Part shown: piece by piece, positions 33,901 to 45,067 of the stretch | Position numbering within the stretch: the first letter of the stretch is position 1 | Layout of the letters: every line of letters starts with the position of its first letter | NCBI GenBank assembly: GCA_037976565.1 | Contig: CP137666.1 | Location: 48,945,271 to 49,009,270 of the forward strand | Reading direction: 5' to 3' | Length of the DNA: 64,000 bases | DNA from: Mesocentrotus franciscanus | Lineage: Eukaryota; Echinodermata; Echinoidea; Camarodonta; Strongylocentrotidae | The notes under the pieces: generated by a model | The model's database searches: none | What the model was told of the DNA's origin: nothing | The model's input: the letters and a program-made list of their open reading frames with translations, nothing else | Program-made: the position numbers and the translations under genes

Positions 33901-36900
33901 TTCAAACCCGCAGAAAAAGCACATTTCTTCAGGTCAAATAATCCATACCTGATGCTTGATGATGTAGTTGATATTGATGACCTGGGGCTGGTCCAAAGAA
34001 AGATACCTTTCCCATCACAGTCTCATGGCCCATAGTCACTGTAATACATACGCACAAGATACAAACTCATTTCAAGATGATTTGTGTACATTTAAACTTT
34101 TTGGTTGACTTGGCATCCCAAGGGAATAATGATAAAAAATACTAAAGAGCACTTGCAATGCACCATCATTTCAATTAACAAGTCAGGGGCACATAGGGAT
34201 AATGTTAAAAGAATAACTTTATATCCAAGAATGATTCAGAAAACATGAAATTAAACTTAAGATACAAAGGTACTTGTACCTTTAAGCTTTTTTGCTTCTC
34301 ATAAAAAATTGTCCGTCTAAATATTTGAGGTACATATGAAATATTAACTGTGCCAAATTGTGCCAGAACAACTATAATTGCTGGGTTTTTTTTGTGAGTG
34401 CCTTTAGCTTCATTCATAGAGAACTTCATGAAAAATGTCAAGCATAAATATTATAAAGATACATTTCACAAAATCATATATACTTTTGTGCATAAGGAAA
34501 TCTGAACCTAAATTTCATCTCATGTTTCAAATAAATACAACTGTCTGACTATGTGATCTTTTAAGTTTGACATACCATGAAACTTTGCCTTTGTTGCACA
34601 TGTTCCTTTGAAGTATGGTATTCTGTGTACTGATACAATGGCAGCTGGAATAAAGAAAAGAAAAACAAGAAAATCAATCATCATTTCATCATGACTGCAA
34701 GCATTTCTATAACTTATGAGATATTCAGGATTGGATTTGCATTAATTAAAGGTGGGACATATTACGAATTCCATCTGAAACAAAAGCAGGAGTAGAAGAA
34801 ATTGAGAAAAAATTGCTCCTGAGACTTATCATAAACTATTCCATTTCAACAAGGAGAATGATGAGTGGTTAGCACACATATTCATATCTGAACATGATGA
34901 GAAATGGGGAGGATGTCTGACACCAGTGGAAAGGCTTCCCACCACACGTATGACACTTGAATATGCCATATGAAACCGGCCTTTTTCTCCCATGAATGGT
35001 GTTCGCACTGGCATAACGTCACTATTGTTGAAACTGTAAGCAAAAGCTTTGAGCACAAGTAAACGTTTGTGCATATGGATTCAAGCAATTGCTTGAACTT
35101 GATCTTTTGCTCGACAAGCATTAGCTACTTTTCATGCATATGACGGTTTGACCCATTGTCTCGTCCTCCTTTTTCTCAACGGGACACACTCACCGCTTAT
35201 TATGGGCAGTATCCCTGGAGCACACACTAAACCCCTCTCCAATAGCTTAGGGTCAAACTGAGTAACACACAGAGCTACACGATCACCCTGGATGGCCGAG
35301 TTGACAGGTTTACGAAACATCTGCATGGATTTGACTTTACGTGTGATCTGCAGTGAGGGTACTTCAACGTTCTGAGAGCAAAGATATGATAGAAGATTTC
35401 CCGATGACTATTAATTGCTTCATCAATAAACAAATATGGAATTAAAACATAAATTCTAATATGTGCAATATACATGTATAACAGAATTTTCGTTTTCAAG
35501 ACAACTTTTGCTTTCTAAAAGTAATAAATATAGTAAACTTTTTTAATGTTGTGTATATCTCATCTTGGCACATTTAGCAACAAGGCTACATAAAGACCCT
35601 ACTATGGTCCATGATGCAAACAGAATTAAAATCAATGTTAGTTTATTTTCTCAGATTCTTTGGTAAATGAACTCTGATGGTGAATAGGTTACTGTTAGAC
35701 TTACATCACCAATGTTGATTTTGCCACTGAGTACTGTACCGGTCATCACAGTGCCTTGACCTCTAATACCAAAACAATGGTCAACAGAGTAGAGGAAGGG
35801 ACCAGAGGAGTCACGCTTGGGGACATACGTCTGACGCTTCAATTCCTGTAAAATAATAACAATGGAATATCTGCATGTTATAATCAGAAAGAAAAACTAA
35901 CATTTATTCTTGTGTTCAATGCCTTCCTGAAAGGCTTTGAATATGAGACATGGGTCCATCAACATTCCTTGTATTCATTACTAAAATAAGAAGGAGATCT
36001 TACAGAATTTATTCCAAGGATATATATCAAAGAAATGGGATAATACTCTCCATCCCTCTTATAAAATGCTAGTCAATATGAAATGTAGTAGTGCCACATC
36101 AAACTAGATATTATCTCTATAACAAAGAATGAGGCACTGAGCCTCTGAATGCTTGATGTCAATACTGCAGATATCCATCTCCCCAAATTAGCATATCTTC
36201 TCATCACCATACATCTAATACGAATAATGTGTGACAACCCCACCCCTAAACATGAACACTCCTTGTACAAGAAATGTGAAGGGCCCCATCCTAGGTGTCA
36301 CTGCAGAATACCCAATAATGCATCACTACAATGAATTGGGGTCATGATTAAGGTTAGGGTTAAGATTCAGGTCAGGGACAGGTTTAGGGTTAGGGTACAG
36401 GGTAAGGGTCAAATTTAGTGTCAGGGTTAGGGTCAGGGCTAGGGTCAGAGTTAAGGTTAGGGTTAGGTTCAGTACTACTGATGGGGTAGGGGATAGAGTT
36501 AGGATTAGGCACTAGGGTCAGTGTTTAGGTACATTTACTAGGGTCATGGCTACGTGTACTTGTGTGTTTGGGCTTTTCTGGAGGAGTTCTGCAACCTAAC
36601 CTCAATAAGAGTCTGTATTCCTTCTGCTCCGTCATCTGGTGCATCAGGTCCACCAGGTTTAGCTGCTACAGGGATCACAGGACAATTGGCAAACTTGGTA
36701 GACTCCAATGTCTTCAGCATCCTCTTAGTCATCTGCAGAAGTTTTTTAAAACAATTCTTAAAGTCCATTTTCAATGACTGTAAAAGTTATTTCTATCAAA
36801 GTTTACATAAAGTCTGTCAGTTATAAATCCAAACTGCAGGAGGAATTATTTATTACTCACTATATAGGGGGCTGGCCCATTTTTATGATTTTCATCATGG

Positions 36901-39900
36901 AAACATCTATCTTTAAAGTATCATTGCTTTGTAGGAATACTACAACTATAGATATTATCATTCATGACTTCTAGTTTTTATAGGTGAGCTACATAATCAT
37001 AAACATAATCCATCATTTCAGTACGGTATATAAATGTATCTTGAAATGAAGGAAAGTTGGTCATTAATGCCAGGAAAAATTTGAATCTAATGTATGCCAG
37101 AGTGGTTGAGTACTTCTGCTACTTGCCTTTTCTATTTGCTGCTTCTTCTTTTCTGGTGGTAGGAGGTCCACTTTGTTAAGGACAACAAACATTTTCTCAC
37201 AAGCAATCTGACCTATCACCAGACACTGCATAAAAAAGATTGAGGTGGTGAAAATGACATTTAAAAGAAATCTTAATCATTTAAGTTCAGTTCTTTCAAA
37301 TGAACAAACTAGAATTTTTAAAGAAATCAAACATATCTACAACTCAACACAACATCAGTACCCCGAGATAACTTTTGAAACTCACTGCCTGACATGACTT
37401 TGTTAAAACCTTACCATCTCCACAGATGAATATTATTTATTCAAATGAAAGCTCATAAAATTGACAACTTATCTTAAGGGAGCTATTAATGCATTGGTAT
37501 GGATAATAAAGGGTACTTCTGCAACTCTAGAGAGGAGACACATTCCTATGAAAATCCCAGCTAACACCTTCTAGAAACCTACTGATAGGTGTATGTGTCT
37601 GTGTGTTTTCTCTTCTTTTCATCGGAGGGGGGGGGGTCAGCTTATATATTTCTACAGGGGGGCATTTTTCAAATTGAGACTTGAAAATTACCATCTAAAA
37701 GAAATCACTACTGTATGCAAAAGGTTAACCATTTGTCATACTTACCTCTGCTGATTGCGTTTGCATTCCCTTTGTTACATCTATGACCAACATCATGAGA
37801 TCAATGATTTGTGCTCCTGGAATAGAATAGAATAGTATGCAAAATATAGCTGTCACTTAAGACATCTATTCATCATCAAACTTCAAATATTCTTGTACTC
37901 TTCTTAGACTCTTATTTCATTAGTGCCACCGAAGTGAATCAACCTTAAAAGATATTTGTTTTTCAGTCACATCCAAAATATCAATACAAGAGTGTAATTC
38001 ATTATCATATATAGCTTGAAAGGAGAGGGAGAGACAGAGAGACAGAGAAAGAGAGAGGGAGAGAGAACAATTACAAGAACACCGTTCTGTTCCATGCACC
38101 TACTGTAATTTCTTATATAACAAACTCTAATCTGTTTTATACAGGGGAGAGAACAAGAGAAATGGCACCATAACAGAATGATACACGATTCTAAAAACTT
38201 TATTCACCCCATAAAATCCTAAAACAAAATGTCACATATATACAATCCTATTTTTAAAGTTCTTTTATGCTTCAAAAACTGCCACATGCATCTTGGTTGG
38301 TTCAAAAGTTACCTTGAATTGTAATATCTTTTGGATAGATACCACCACCAAATTGACAAAAGCAAAACTTAATAGCATTTCCTTACCTCCAATGATGGTC
38401 TTGATAAGAGAAGCATGGCCTGGACAATCCACCAAGGTAAACTGTAGTTTGTCATAATCACTGGCTGGTATGTGATCAGGAACATCAACAGAAAATGAAG
38501 AAAATCCTGCAGAATTAAGATGAAAACCAACAAGAAAATGAAATGTTTCCAAACCTAATTAAAAGCAATATATTTAAAAAAAATACAGAGGTATCCTTAA
38601 CCTCATTGAGACTAAAACCCAATGCATACATGATTATGGAAAAGTAATTTGATATGAAACACCTAACCATTATTTTTTTTTTCCTCTTTTTTTTTGAGCA
38701 AGGAGTATGCATTGTGAGTCTAATATTAAATTTATATAAATCGTTTGTTCTAGAGATATTTTATACAACTGTAGGTGATAATGTATTCTTCCTCTTGCCT
38801 TTTCTCCATTTTTATTTTGAAAGTCTACAAACATGCAAGTGTTTTTAAAAGACCCTTCCTGGTTTCCATAAACTTACCTAGATCCAATGTGATCCCTCTC
38901 TCTTTACTTTGTGGATTTTTATCAAAAGCTGCTGTAGATGCTGTTGTGCTGAGTGCCTTGGCTGCATAAATAATGGATGATGAAAATATTTCAAAATCAT
39001 GATCAGTAGAGTGACATAAACTAATTATGGTGTACCAAACAAATACCGAATAAAATTTGGGTATTTCTACTTCACACTTCTTTTGTTTATTGTCTGCAAA
39101 GATAAAAGAGAATAGTGATTTACCAAGTATTTCAAAATTTTCAATGGTATGTTTACGGACTTAGAACAAGATTAACTCTGTCCCGCTATTCAACTAAATT
39201 AATGGTTCATGACCTCCAGTGGATTTAATTCTTTCATCCGACAGAAAAATTTAATAAAGCAACTTACTTATATTAATGTATTCGTGAAACTTGTCCAATT
39301 TGACTTGGAGCAGGGTTTAACACTGCCCTTGGGTTTAACTTTTATATGTAACTCTTGTACAGTTAATTTGAAATTTATTGCTCAATTTCCACATTTTGTT
39401 GTTAGGTCTTTAAAAATATTTGTTATTGCTTTTTACTAGCTAACGTTACTGCTCTAAAACTTAGAAAATTGTACGACAGAACAACAAAACGTCATACTCA
39501 AAATTTATCAATAATATATTGTATCACGATCAGCATGATCAGAATAGATCTATATTGCAAGCCCAAGTCCAAGACAAAATTATTTGTTATAAATATTGAA
39601 TTTAATCATGTTCATTATCTTACGATACAAAAACAAAATGATAACAAGACATGAGATAACATGTCATGCTTATTTGCATCTTCTACATTTATCAAAGAAC
39701 ACGTGACAGGTACAAGTGTTTCAACTAACACAAGCAAAGACTAGTAGTGGACTAGTGCCTAGTGGTCAAAATGGTTCAACTCATTCATGTTATTTTTCAT
39801 TTCAAGCTTCTACTTACACAAATGTATGGTAGTGGGACTGTACACGAGTTAGCTCCTGTTAGTTATATATTCATTAATTCAAAAACATACACATAAAGAT

Positions 39901-39984
39901 TGAAAACATACCAAGTGAGGTTTTCCCACTGTCAACGTGGCCAAGTACACCAACATTGAAATTCAACAACTTTGTTGAGGCCAT
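27905..39984 (-). CDS. EEFSEC: EEFSEC, selenocysteine-specific elongation factor (16 exons)
   Basis: Exons: 39984-39912, 38961-38878, 38506-38387, 37816-37746, 37225-37127, 36732-36601, 35845-35705, 35371-35194, 34644-34576, 34038-33949, 33227-33009, 32622-32564, 31542-31471, 30115-29959, 28813-28739, 28023-27905; 585 residues (human 596), all in phase. eEFSec is a GTPase that brings Sec-tRNA to UGA codons with SECIS/SBP2. GTPase motifs are intact: GHVDSGKT (15-22), RGIT (46-49), DCPGH (79-83), NKVD (133-136) and PVAAK (170-174). Also visible are GQGTVMTGT (domain II), QFDPKLLERGLVCAP, QQWALLEFEKPVACPR, SVIGRSLFKKETN and the terminal INLRFKRYIYDTKKQM of domain IV. A basic linker (KKERRKAKA) lies in exon 15. 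Intron 5 is GC-AG; intron 11 is U12-type AT-AC. Other introns are GT-AG. Confidence 0.96.
28434..28612. mobile_element. CAGTCAAACCTG-family palindromic repeat, copy 3 (inverted)
   Basis: Reads in reverse relative to the 27183-27365 copy: GAAACCTGTCTATAAAGACC at the left, GTTTCAATGAGAAACC inside, and AGCAGGTTTGACTGTA at the right edge. A T run (about 28499-28509) interrupts it. It lies in EEFSEC intron 15. Confidence 0.8.
29243..29408. repeat. 166-bp imperfect palindrome in EEFSEC intron 14
   Basis: The left arm runs ACAAATGATGCATG, TTCATTATAC, ATCTATCCGC and CTATCGCAC; the right arm gives the inverse in order and ends CATGCATCATTTGT. The arms match over most of their ~75 bp around a short centre near 29325. 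It is the shape of a hairpin MITE. Confidence 0.8.
29691..29724. repeat. Perfect 34-bp palindrome
   Basis: TATTGCACGCTTTTTCA is followed directly by its exact inverse, with no spacer. It sits in a GCGC-rich part of EEFSEC intron 14 that also contains several CTGCGC and GCGCAC stretches (29525-29760). Confidence 0.9.
30320..30480. repeat. GA/GACA-rich low-complexity tract
   Basis: GAGACAGA, GACAGACA and (GA)n runs in EEFSEC intron 13. The antisense frames (Ser/Leu/Cys-rich) are composition artefacts. Confidence 0.85.
30517..31440. mobile_element. Repeat element with ATGCCTCCGC ends and internal 151-bp tandem units
   Basis: Left end ATGCCTCCGCC (30517), right end GCGGAGGCAT (to 31440), a ~10-bp inverted repeat. 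Inside are about five units of ~151 bp, each with TCCATCAATCGGTTCTTGAG, GATCACRAGCTATTTT, CATACATAATG, CCTGTGACC, CTCGTGACCCC and TACATACATGACC. The unit contains frames of 60 residues that repeat themselves and are not genes. GACGGACGGACGG-type sequence precedes the right end. It lies in EEFSEC intron 13; the superfamily cannot be decided from the ends. Confidence 0.8.
32021..32426 (-). mobile_element. TTAA-bounded MITE, copy 3 (inverted)
   Basis: Inverse of the elements at 7988-8396 and 12742-13137 along the full length, with ends TTAAAGGTAAAGACCAG and CTGGCCTTTATCTTTAA. It lies in EEFSEC intron 12. Confidence 0.82.
32623..33008 (-). other. EEFSEC: U12-type AT-AC intron 11 of EEFSEC
   Basis: The donor reads ATATCCTTT immediately after exon 11 (33008 downwards), the U12 consensus. 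The branch-site TTCCTTGAC (32644-32636) lies about 13 nt before a terminal AC (32624-32623). Joining C of exon 11 to AT of exon 12 keeps the frame and restores DIHANTCRLAFHG, as expected for the family. No GT donor is available: reading on gives a stop after two more codons. It implies a working minor spliceosome. Confidence 0.93.
33405..33948. repeat. Local duplications around EEFSEC exon 10, with poly-C runs
   Basis: About 33726-33806 repeats, 168 bp to the left, the region 33893-33974 that includes the exon 10 end and its donor (ATCCATACCT at 33941, ATCCATACCT at 33773). Blocks at 33418-33480 and 33808-33870 also match each other (GTTTGGCTTTTGCTTGTTGG). Two C runs of 11-15 bp lie at about 33515-33525 and 33610-33622. 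Confidence 0.8.
36340..36540. repeat. Degenerate TTAGGG-like tract in EEFSEC intron 6
   Basis: Clusters of GGTTAGGGTTA, GGGTTAGGGTACAGGG and GTCAGGGTTAGGGTCAGGG fill 200 bp. They resemble interstitial telomeric repeats decayed by substitution; the sense is opposite to the CCCTAA-like tract at 16505-16625. Confidence 0.7.
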
Positions 39985-40174
39985 CCTTTCACATATATTC
40001 AGCCCTGTTTAAGTTTTTTTCTTCTTCTGATTTCTGCTCAACAAAATAAACCTTTCATAGATCGTTTAATAGAGGGCGCACGCACTGTACTGTCGTCTGC
40101 TATGCTCAAGATTCTACATTATTTTCTACATTAAGTGAGTTTCCCGCTTGAGCATATCTACATACGTTCTATAT

Positions 40175-41240
40175 CAGTGGCAGGGCCGGCGGAGCGTCTT
40201 TCAAGTGTGTGTGTGTGGGGGGGGAGCAAAAAAGGGCAATTTCTGGAGGAAAAAAGGGGCACCTACAAAGAGAAATCTCAAAGCGAAAATATACAATTTC
40301 TAGACATTAGTATATACCCTTACATTGTGATTACATTATCAGGGATGATTTCAATATTTGTTTCTCTCTTTAAATGTTCCAAGATACTGCTTAAGTATCA
40401 TACTTTGCAGTCGGATGTAATGATCTGAATATTCATTTGCGAGCGAGCGAAGTGAGCGAGCAAAGAATTTAAGATTTTGAGGTCAAAGTGCGAAAAACTG
40501 CATCTTATAATGAGAGGAAAAATACAATCCTGATAGGGTTTTAAGCACAATCTAATCATGAAAGAATGAAAAGACCTTTTATAAGGAACAAAATTATATC
40601 AGCTTTAAATGAGAGCGAGCATTAGGTGAAATTAAAGAAAAATTGCTTTTAAAAGTCTTAGTCGCTTTAAATTAGGAGTACATTTTATAGTGAAAGGAAA
40701 AGGACACTTATTAGAAAAGAAAAGGAGCACATTTCAAAATAAAAAGGGAAATTATCTGAGGTAAAAATGGGGCACTTCTAGCACCTGATAAGGGACACTT
40801 ATTACAAAGGAATAGGGGCAATTATCCTTATCATAATATATAAAAATGGGCCCTTATGTCAAAGTTAAAGAGGGCACCTTTCAAATTTGAAAAGAGAAAT
40901 TATAAAAGGTAAAGGGGCACTTCTTGAATCTGAAAAGGGGCACTCATCTGAGATGAATAGGGGCACTTGTGAGAATGGAAAGGGGCACTTGTGAGAATGG
41001 AAAGGGGCACCTATTACAAAGGAAAATGGGCACTTATCGAAGGAAAAGGCGCCTATCAGATTTTAATAGAGGCATTTTATCAGAGATGTGGGAAGGGGCG
41101 CATTTATGAGAAGGGTAATGTGCTCGTATTAAAAAGGGGCATTTATCAGAAGGCACATATTAGAAAGAAAAAGGGGCACTTTAGGGGTACTTCAAAAAGT
41201 ATGGGGGCACTGTGCCCTCTATCCCCCCCGGGTCTGCCGC
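40175..41240. mobile_element. GGGGCAC-rich interspersed element
   Basis: Starts near CAGTGGCAGGGCCGGCGG and ends near CGGGTCTGCCGCCTCTG, a rough inverted match typical of hAT-like CAGTGGCGG termini. The interior, especially 40690-41215, is a loose array of AAAAGGGGCACTTATYA units of varying length. GCGAGCGAGCGAAGTGAGCG occurs at 40439. No target duplication was found, so the borders are approximate. Confidence 0.5.
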
Positions 41241-41423
41241 CTCTGATCAGTGGTGTATCCAGCCTCTAAGCCGGTGCATCCCCTCTTTAAATTTTTTTTT
41301 ATTGTGTTTCTCGATCCAAGACACGACCCACGCGACTGCCTACGGAACATTCCACCTCTTCTCTCAAGGGGATTCTGCTGCCCCTCGACCCCTATCCCAA
41401 CTCCTATTAATACCAGTTTTCCT

Positions 41424-42240
41424 TTAATAATAATAATAACATAAATGATTCAAAAGGCGCCAAATCCACTTAAAAATTAAATGCTCAAGGCGCACTAGTG
41501 CAAAAAGGTGAAAATACAAAAACATACTTGAACAAAAATACAATATAACACGATAAGAAGAAAAATCAGATGAACTAAAAGCAAACTGGAAAAGATAAGG
41601 TTGCTTTTGAAAGATTCTACTGTATATAGGAATATCTCTGATCCCTGGAGGTAAACAGTTCCAGAGTGATGGCCCGGCATGAGCGAAGGCTCTCTCCTCC
41701 CACTTTGTATTAAATTTTGGAAGAACAGGCAATCCAGAGTTTTGAGAACGTAAAGATCTGGCAGGTGTGAAGTGATTACTCAAAGAAATATTGCACTGTG
41801 GAGCAGAGCCATGAACACAATGAAACATTGAAAACAATACATTCTTTTATGTTTATTGCGTAATTAATGGAGTTCCTTCAAAACCGGTGTGATGTGACTG
41901 TGTTTGTAACAATACGAGCAGCGTCATTCTGTAATTTTTGTAATTTGGCAAGCTGATTGTGAGACAGGAGAGCATTTCCGAAATCAAGGCGAGATGAAAT
42001 TAATGCATGAATAACCTTCTCTGTTGACCAAAATTACGCAACTATATCTGACCTATTTCGAAACATGTTGAATTTGAGCAGACAGAGTCATATTCGTATT
42101 AAAGAACACACCAAGGTAACGACATGCTTGTGACACATTGATATCATATCTAGCAAAGGTAATGCTGGACACAGTTTTATCTTAGTGATTTTATTGAACT
42201 TACTAGACAGCAACAATTGCTTCTTTTGAAGAATCAGGGA
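41424..42240 (-). pseudogene. Decayed L2/CR1-like LINE 3' fragment
   Basis: Minus-strand frames, interrupted by stops and frameshifts, carry reverse-transcriptase C-terminal motifs of the L2/CR1 group in the right order: ACRYLGVFFNTNM (about 42110), SSRLDFGNALL and QKLQNDAARIVTNT (about 41900-42000), then TPARSLRSQNSGL, RAFAHAGPSLWNCLPPGIR (41640-41760). It ends with a TTATTATTATTATTA tail at 41424-41440, as expected for a 3'-anchored truncated insertion. It is inactive. Confidence 0.82.
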
Positions 42241-44344
42241 TAGTCGTGTAAAGAAGTGGATTGAATGATGTTCTAAACAAAATAAAATGTTACAGAAATG
42301 TAAATGAAATTAAAAAAAAAAAACATTATACAGACAAACAATTGGAAAGATAGGACAACGAAGCCGACGACGGAAGAAGCAGTTAAGCGACTGGGATCGG
42401 AGAGGAAGAGAGGAAAACTATAGTGCTCTGATGAGAAAGCTCATTGAAAACACGCATTTTTTTCTCAAACAAGCAAAACAAAGCAAATCTAGAGAATATA
42501 AATTATTATTCAAAAATTATTTTTTCAAAAAAATCTATGGGACACAAAAAAGATCTTATGTGTAAAAGAAGATTTTTGCCTTTACTTTCTATGTATCCTA
42601 GGTTTTTTTTAATTTTAAACTCATAAAGCAGTAACTGTTGCCTTTTAGATCAATTTTTCTATTTTGTAATTAAATGTACACGTTAAATCATAAAAATTTC
42701 TTTAAAAATCTCGCAACTGAAGCTCTTTCCAATCAATAAAGATATTTAGAATAATCTTTAACTTTCTCAAGGTACGATCATGCACGGCTCCTCCTGCCCA
42801 CCCCTGGAACAGTCTTACCCAGATATTTTGTCAATTTTGGTGTAAAGTTTGAGTGATAAATTTTTATAGATTGTAATAAATCACTAATCGATCGGTGCTA
42901 TAATATGTAGGCTTTCATGACCCTTTTATTAGATATTGTAATAAAAAATCTGAACTTTGAACTTGAACTTGAGCTCGTTAAGCCTGATTGTATTTACTTG
43001 CTTGGTGAATGAAGTTGATTGCTTTTAAGTCAATTGATCTATAGTGGTAACATTACGATAACAGTTAAAGCTAAATATTTGTCTGCTGAGCCTATTAAAT
43101 ATCACTATAGATGCGTACTCGCAGTTGTAAATTCAAAATAAAACTAAAGATTATTTGGAAATTATTCAAGAAGATCCCTGTCATTAGGGGAAAACAACAA
43201 AGTACATGTACTTTATGCATGTCATAATAACTGCACCTGTATGAAGATAGTGTACACATATTATGTGTAATTTAAATAGAAACAAATTTGATTGTACTAG
43301 TTGTCATTTAGCTCCTCAGTTTTCGGCCTACATCAGTAAAGTAGGCCTAAATTGTCGTTAGTGTTCCCAATTTTGAAATTTGGATTTTAATTTTCTTTCA
43401 CTTTTTTTTCCTATCAAATTTCTGTTGACGGAAAAAGGGCACACAAAAAAACTATCCATTTATTCATATTATGTAACAGATACCTTCTTAGACCAACCTC
43501 GTTGAAAATCATACCTTATCATTATTTTATAACAACAACAACCCTCTGTTTGGGTGTTTGTAAAACTAACCCACCTAACTCACTACTGCTGTGTTTGAAA
43601 CTGTAATCGTATCGTGGATAAAACTCGAAAGCATGAGTGTGTTTATTCTTTGGGCCAAGTCAAGCTAATTGTTTATTCTTGATCGTAATCAGGCCAAACT
43701 TATGCTTGACAACGTAACTGACTGAGCTCAAGTGTCCGATTAACTATTCGGAATATTCCGTGTTAAGGACTGTTCAAATATACTCGCTGGAAACACGTAT
43801 GTGATGATCATAAAAGACCCAGTTTCAGTTCCAAAATATACAGTGGCTGTAAAATGTGGTGGTCGTTTGAGGAGTATATCCGAATAGAAAAAGAAAAGGA
43901 CAAAGTGGACGTTCTGTTTCATTGCAGGCATATGGCGAATTAGTTTGTTTATTGGAATTCACAACAGTTATATAAAAAGGCGTATTTTTTATTATGGTTA
44001 CTCATCAACTGGCGCACAAAGTATTTTCCACGTGAATGGCGGCAGTGGAAATAGCCTAATACATCATAATTCCACATTGTAGTCAACTGAATTGCCGGCT
44101 AAATTGGCGCCTTTCGTGTAAGCGTAAATCTGTTTTTATACCTGGAAACTTGGGACCAAAATATGCATGGAGAAAACATTGTTCATGGAAAAGTGATGTC
44201 AAATTAACGATCAACTTTGACAGGAACAAAAATATATCAGTTTGGAGCATCGGGGAATCATTTAGTATTTGGCACATAATTATAGCTGCAGTGGATAATG
44301 AGATAAAACGTGATAGAGTGGCGCTAGGGAACAATCAGCATCAG

Positions 44345-45067
44345 ATGAAGAAAGGAGACAGCATTTCAATGGAAGGTGGCTCTCGAACCGGAGAGATAGT
44401 GGTCGCTAAACCACGCAAGGTCAGTCAACTCATTGAGACCAATCTATCCGTGACATCAACACGAGTTCGAGCGTTGACGTTCAGCGATGCCGCGAGCGAC
44501 CGCGAAAGCGAAGCTTCGACGTCGACGCAACGACGACCACCGGCGCCTCAACGGGATCGTGCGGCGAGTCTTATGAACTTGAAGCGAGGAGCGTCGCTCT
44601 ATTTCGGCAAAGATATCACGACGTCTATGTGGTGGAAATACCGTCAGATCCATGGCGGCGTCGGGGCGCTACGAGGTGATCACCGTGACGGGACATCAGT
44701 GGAATATGAAAACTCGTACCAGCTCGAGCCGAAATCGGGACACAAATTCACGCCGGGTAAAGTGGAGGAATGCATACGAGAAGTTCTGGGGTATCTTTTT
44801 GAGCATGAAGATTACGACGCAAAGAGAGCCGCCGTCTTGGCAGCGGCTATATCCGACACGGTTAAACAGAAAGCGAAAATGTTGTGCGGTTTCGACCGGT
44901 ATCGTCTGGTAGTCAATGTCGACATCGGATCGAGAGTGCCCGGTCAGGAAGTGGTGATCGCGAGTCGGTATCTTTGGAACACAGACACGGATGGGTTTGC
45001 GACGGTGTCCAGTCAGAATCGCACCATGTATGCTGTGGTTACAGTGTATGGTGTGTATATGGATTAA
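44345..45067 (+). CDS. Tctex1-domain dynein light chain, intronless
   Basis: A single 240-residue frame from ATG at 44345 to the stop at 45065-45067. Residues 123-240 form a full Tctex1 (DYNLT) domain: NSYQLEPK, FTPGKVEECIREVLGYLF, DTVKQKAKMLCGFDRYRLVV, NVDIGSRVPGQEVVIASRYL, WNTDTDGFATVSSQNRTMYA and the ending VVTVYGVYMD. The first ~120 residues are Ser/Arg-rich and probably disordered. Such proteins dimerise and bind dynein intermediate chain or act in axonemal dynein and cilia. The domain plus N-terminal extension resembles the TCTEX1D1/TCTEX1D4 (DYNLT5/DYNLT4) type; the exact orthologue is not settled, so no symbol is given. The frame is open upstream to 44150 but without an ATG. GC content is clearly higher than in the surroundings. 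AATAAA at 45475-45480 is a candidate polyadenylation signal. Confidence 0.92.
   Translation: MKKGDSISMEGGSRTGEIVVAKPRKVSQLIETNLSVTSTRVRALTFSDAASDRESEASTSTQRRPPAPQRDRAASLMNLKRGASLYFGKDITTSMWWKYRQIHGGVGALRGDHRDGTSVEYENSYQLEPKSGHKFTPGKVEECIREVLGYLFEHEDYDAKRAAVLAAAISDTVKQKAKMLCGFDRYRLVVNVDIGSRVPGQEVVIASRYLWNTDTDGFATVSSQNRTMYAVVTVYGVYMD

Larger units (their letters stand above)
39985..44344. other. Spacer between EEFSEC and the Tctex1 gene
   Basis: It contains the EEFSEC 5' flank, a GGGGCAC-rich repeat element (40175-41240), a decayed LINE (41424-42240) and otherwise AT-rich sequence from 42250 to 44100 in which I recognise nothing. The Tctex1 gene's 5' UTR or promoter must lie in the last few hundred bases; a possible 3' splice site (TAGCTGCAG, 44284-44292) could end a 5' UTR intron. 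Confidence 0.5.

Noticed and set aside
44150..44344. Upstream extension of the Tctex1 gene to a TTG codon
   Set aside because: No ATG in this part, so the first ATG at 44345 is used.
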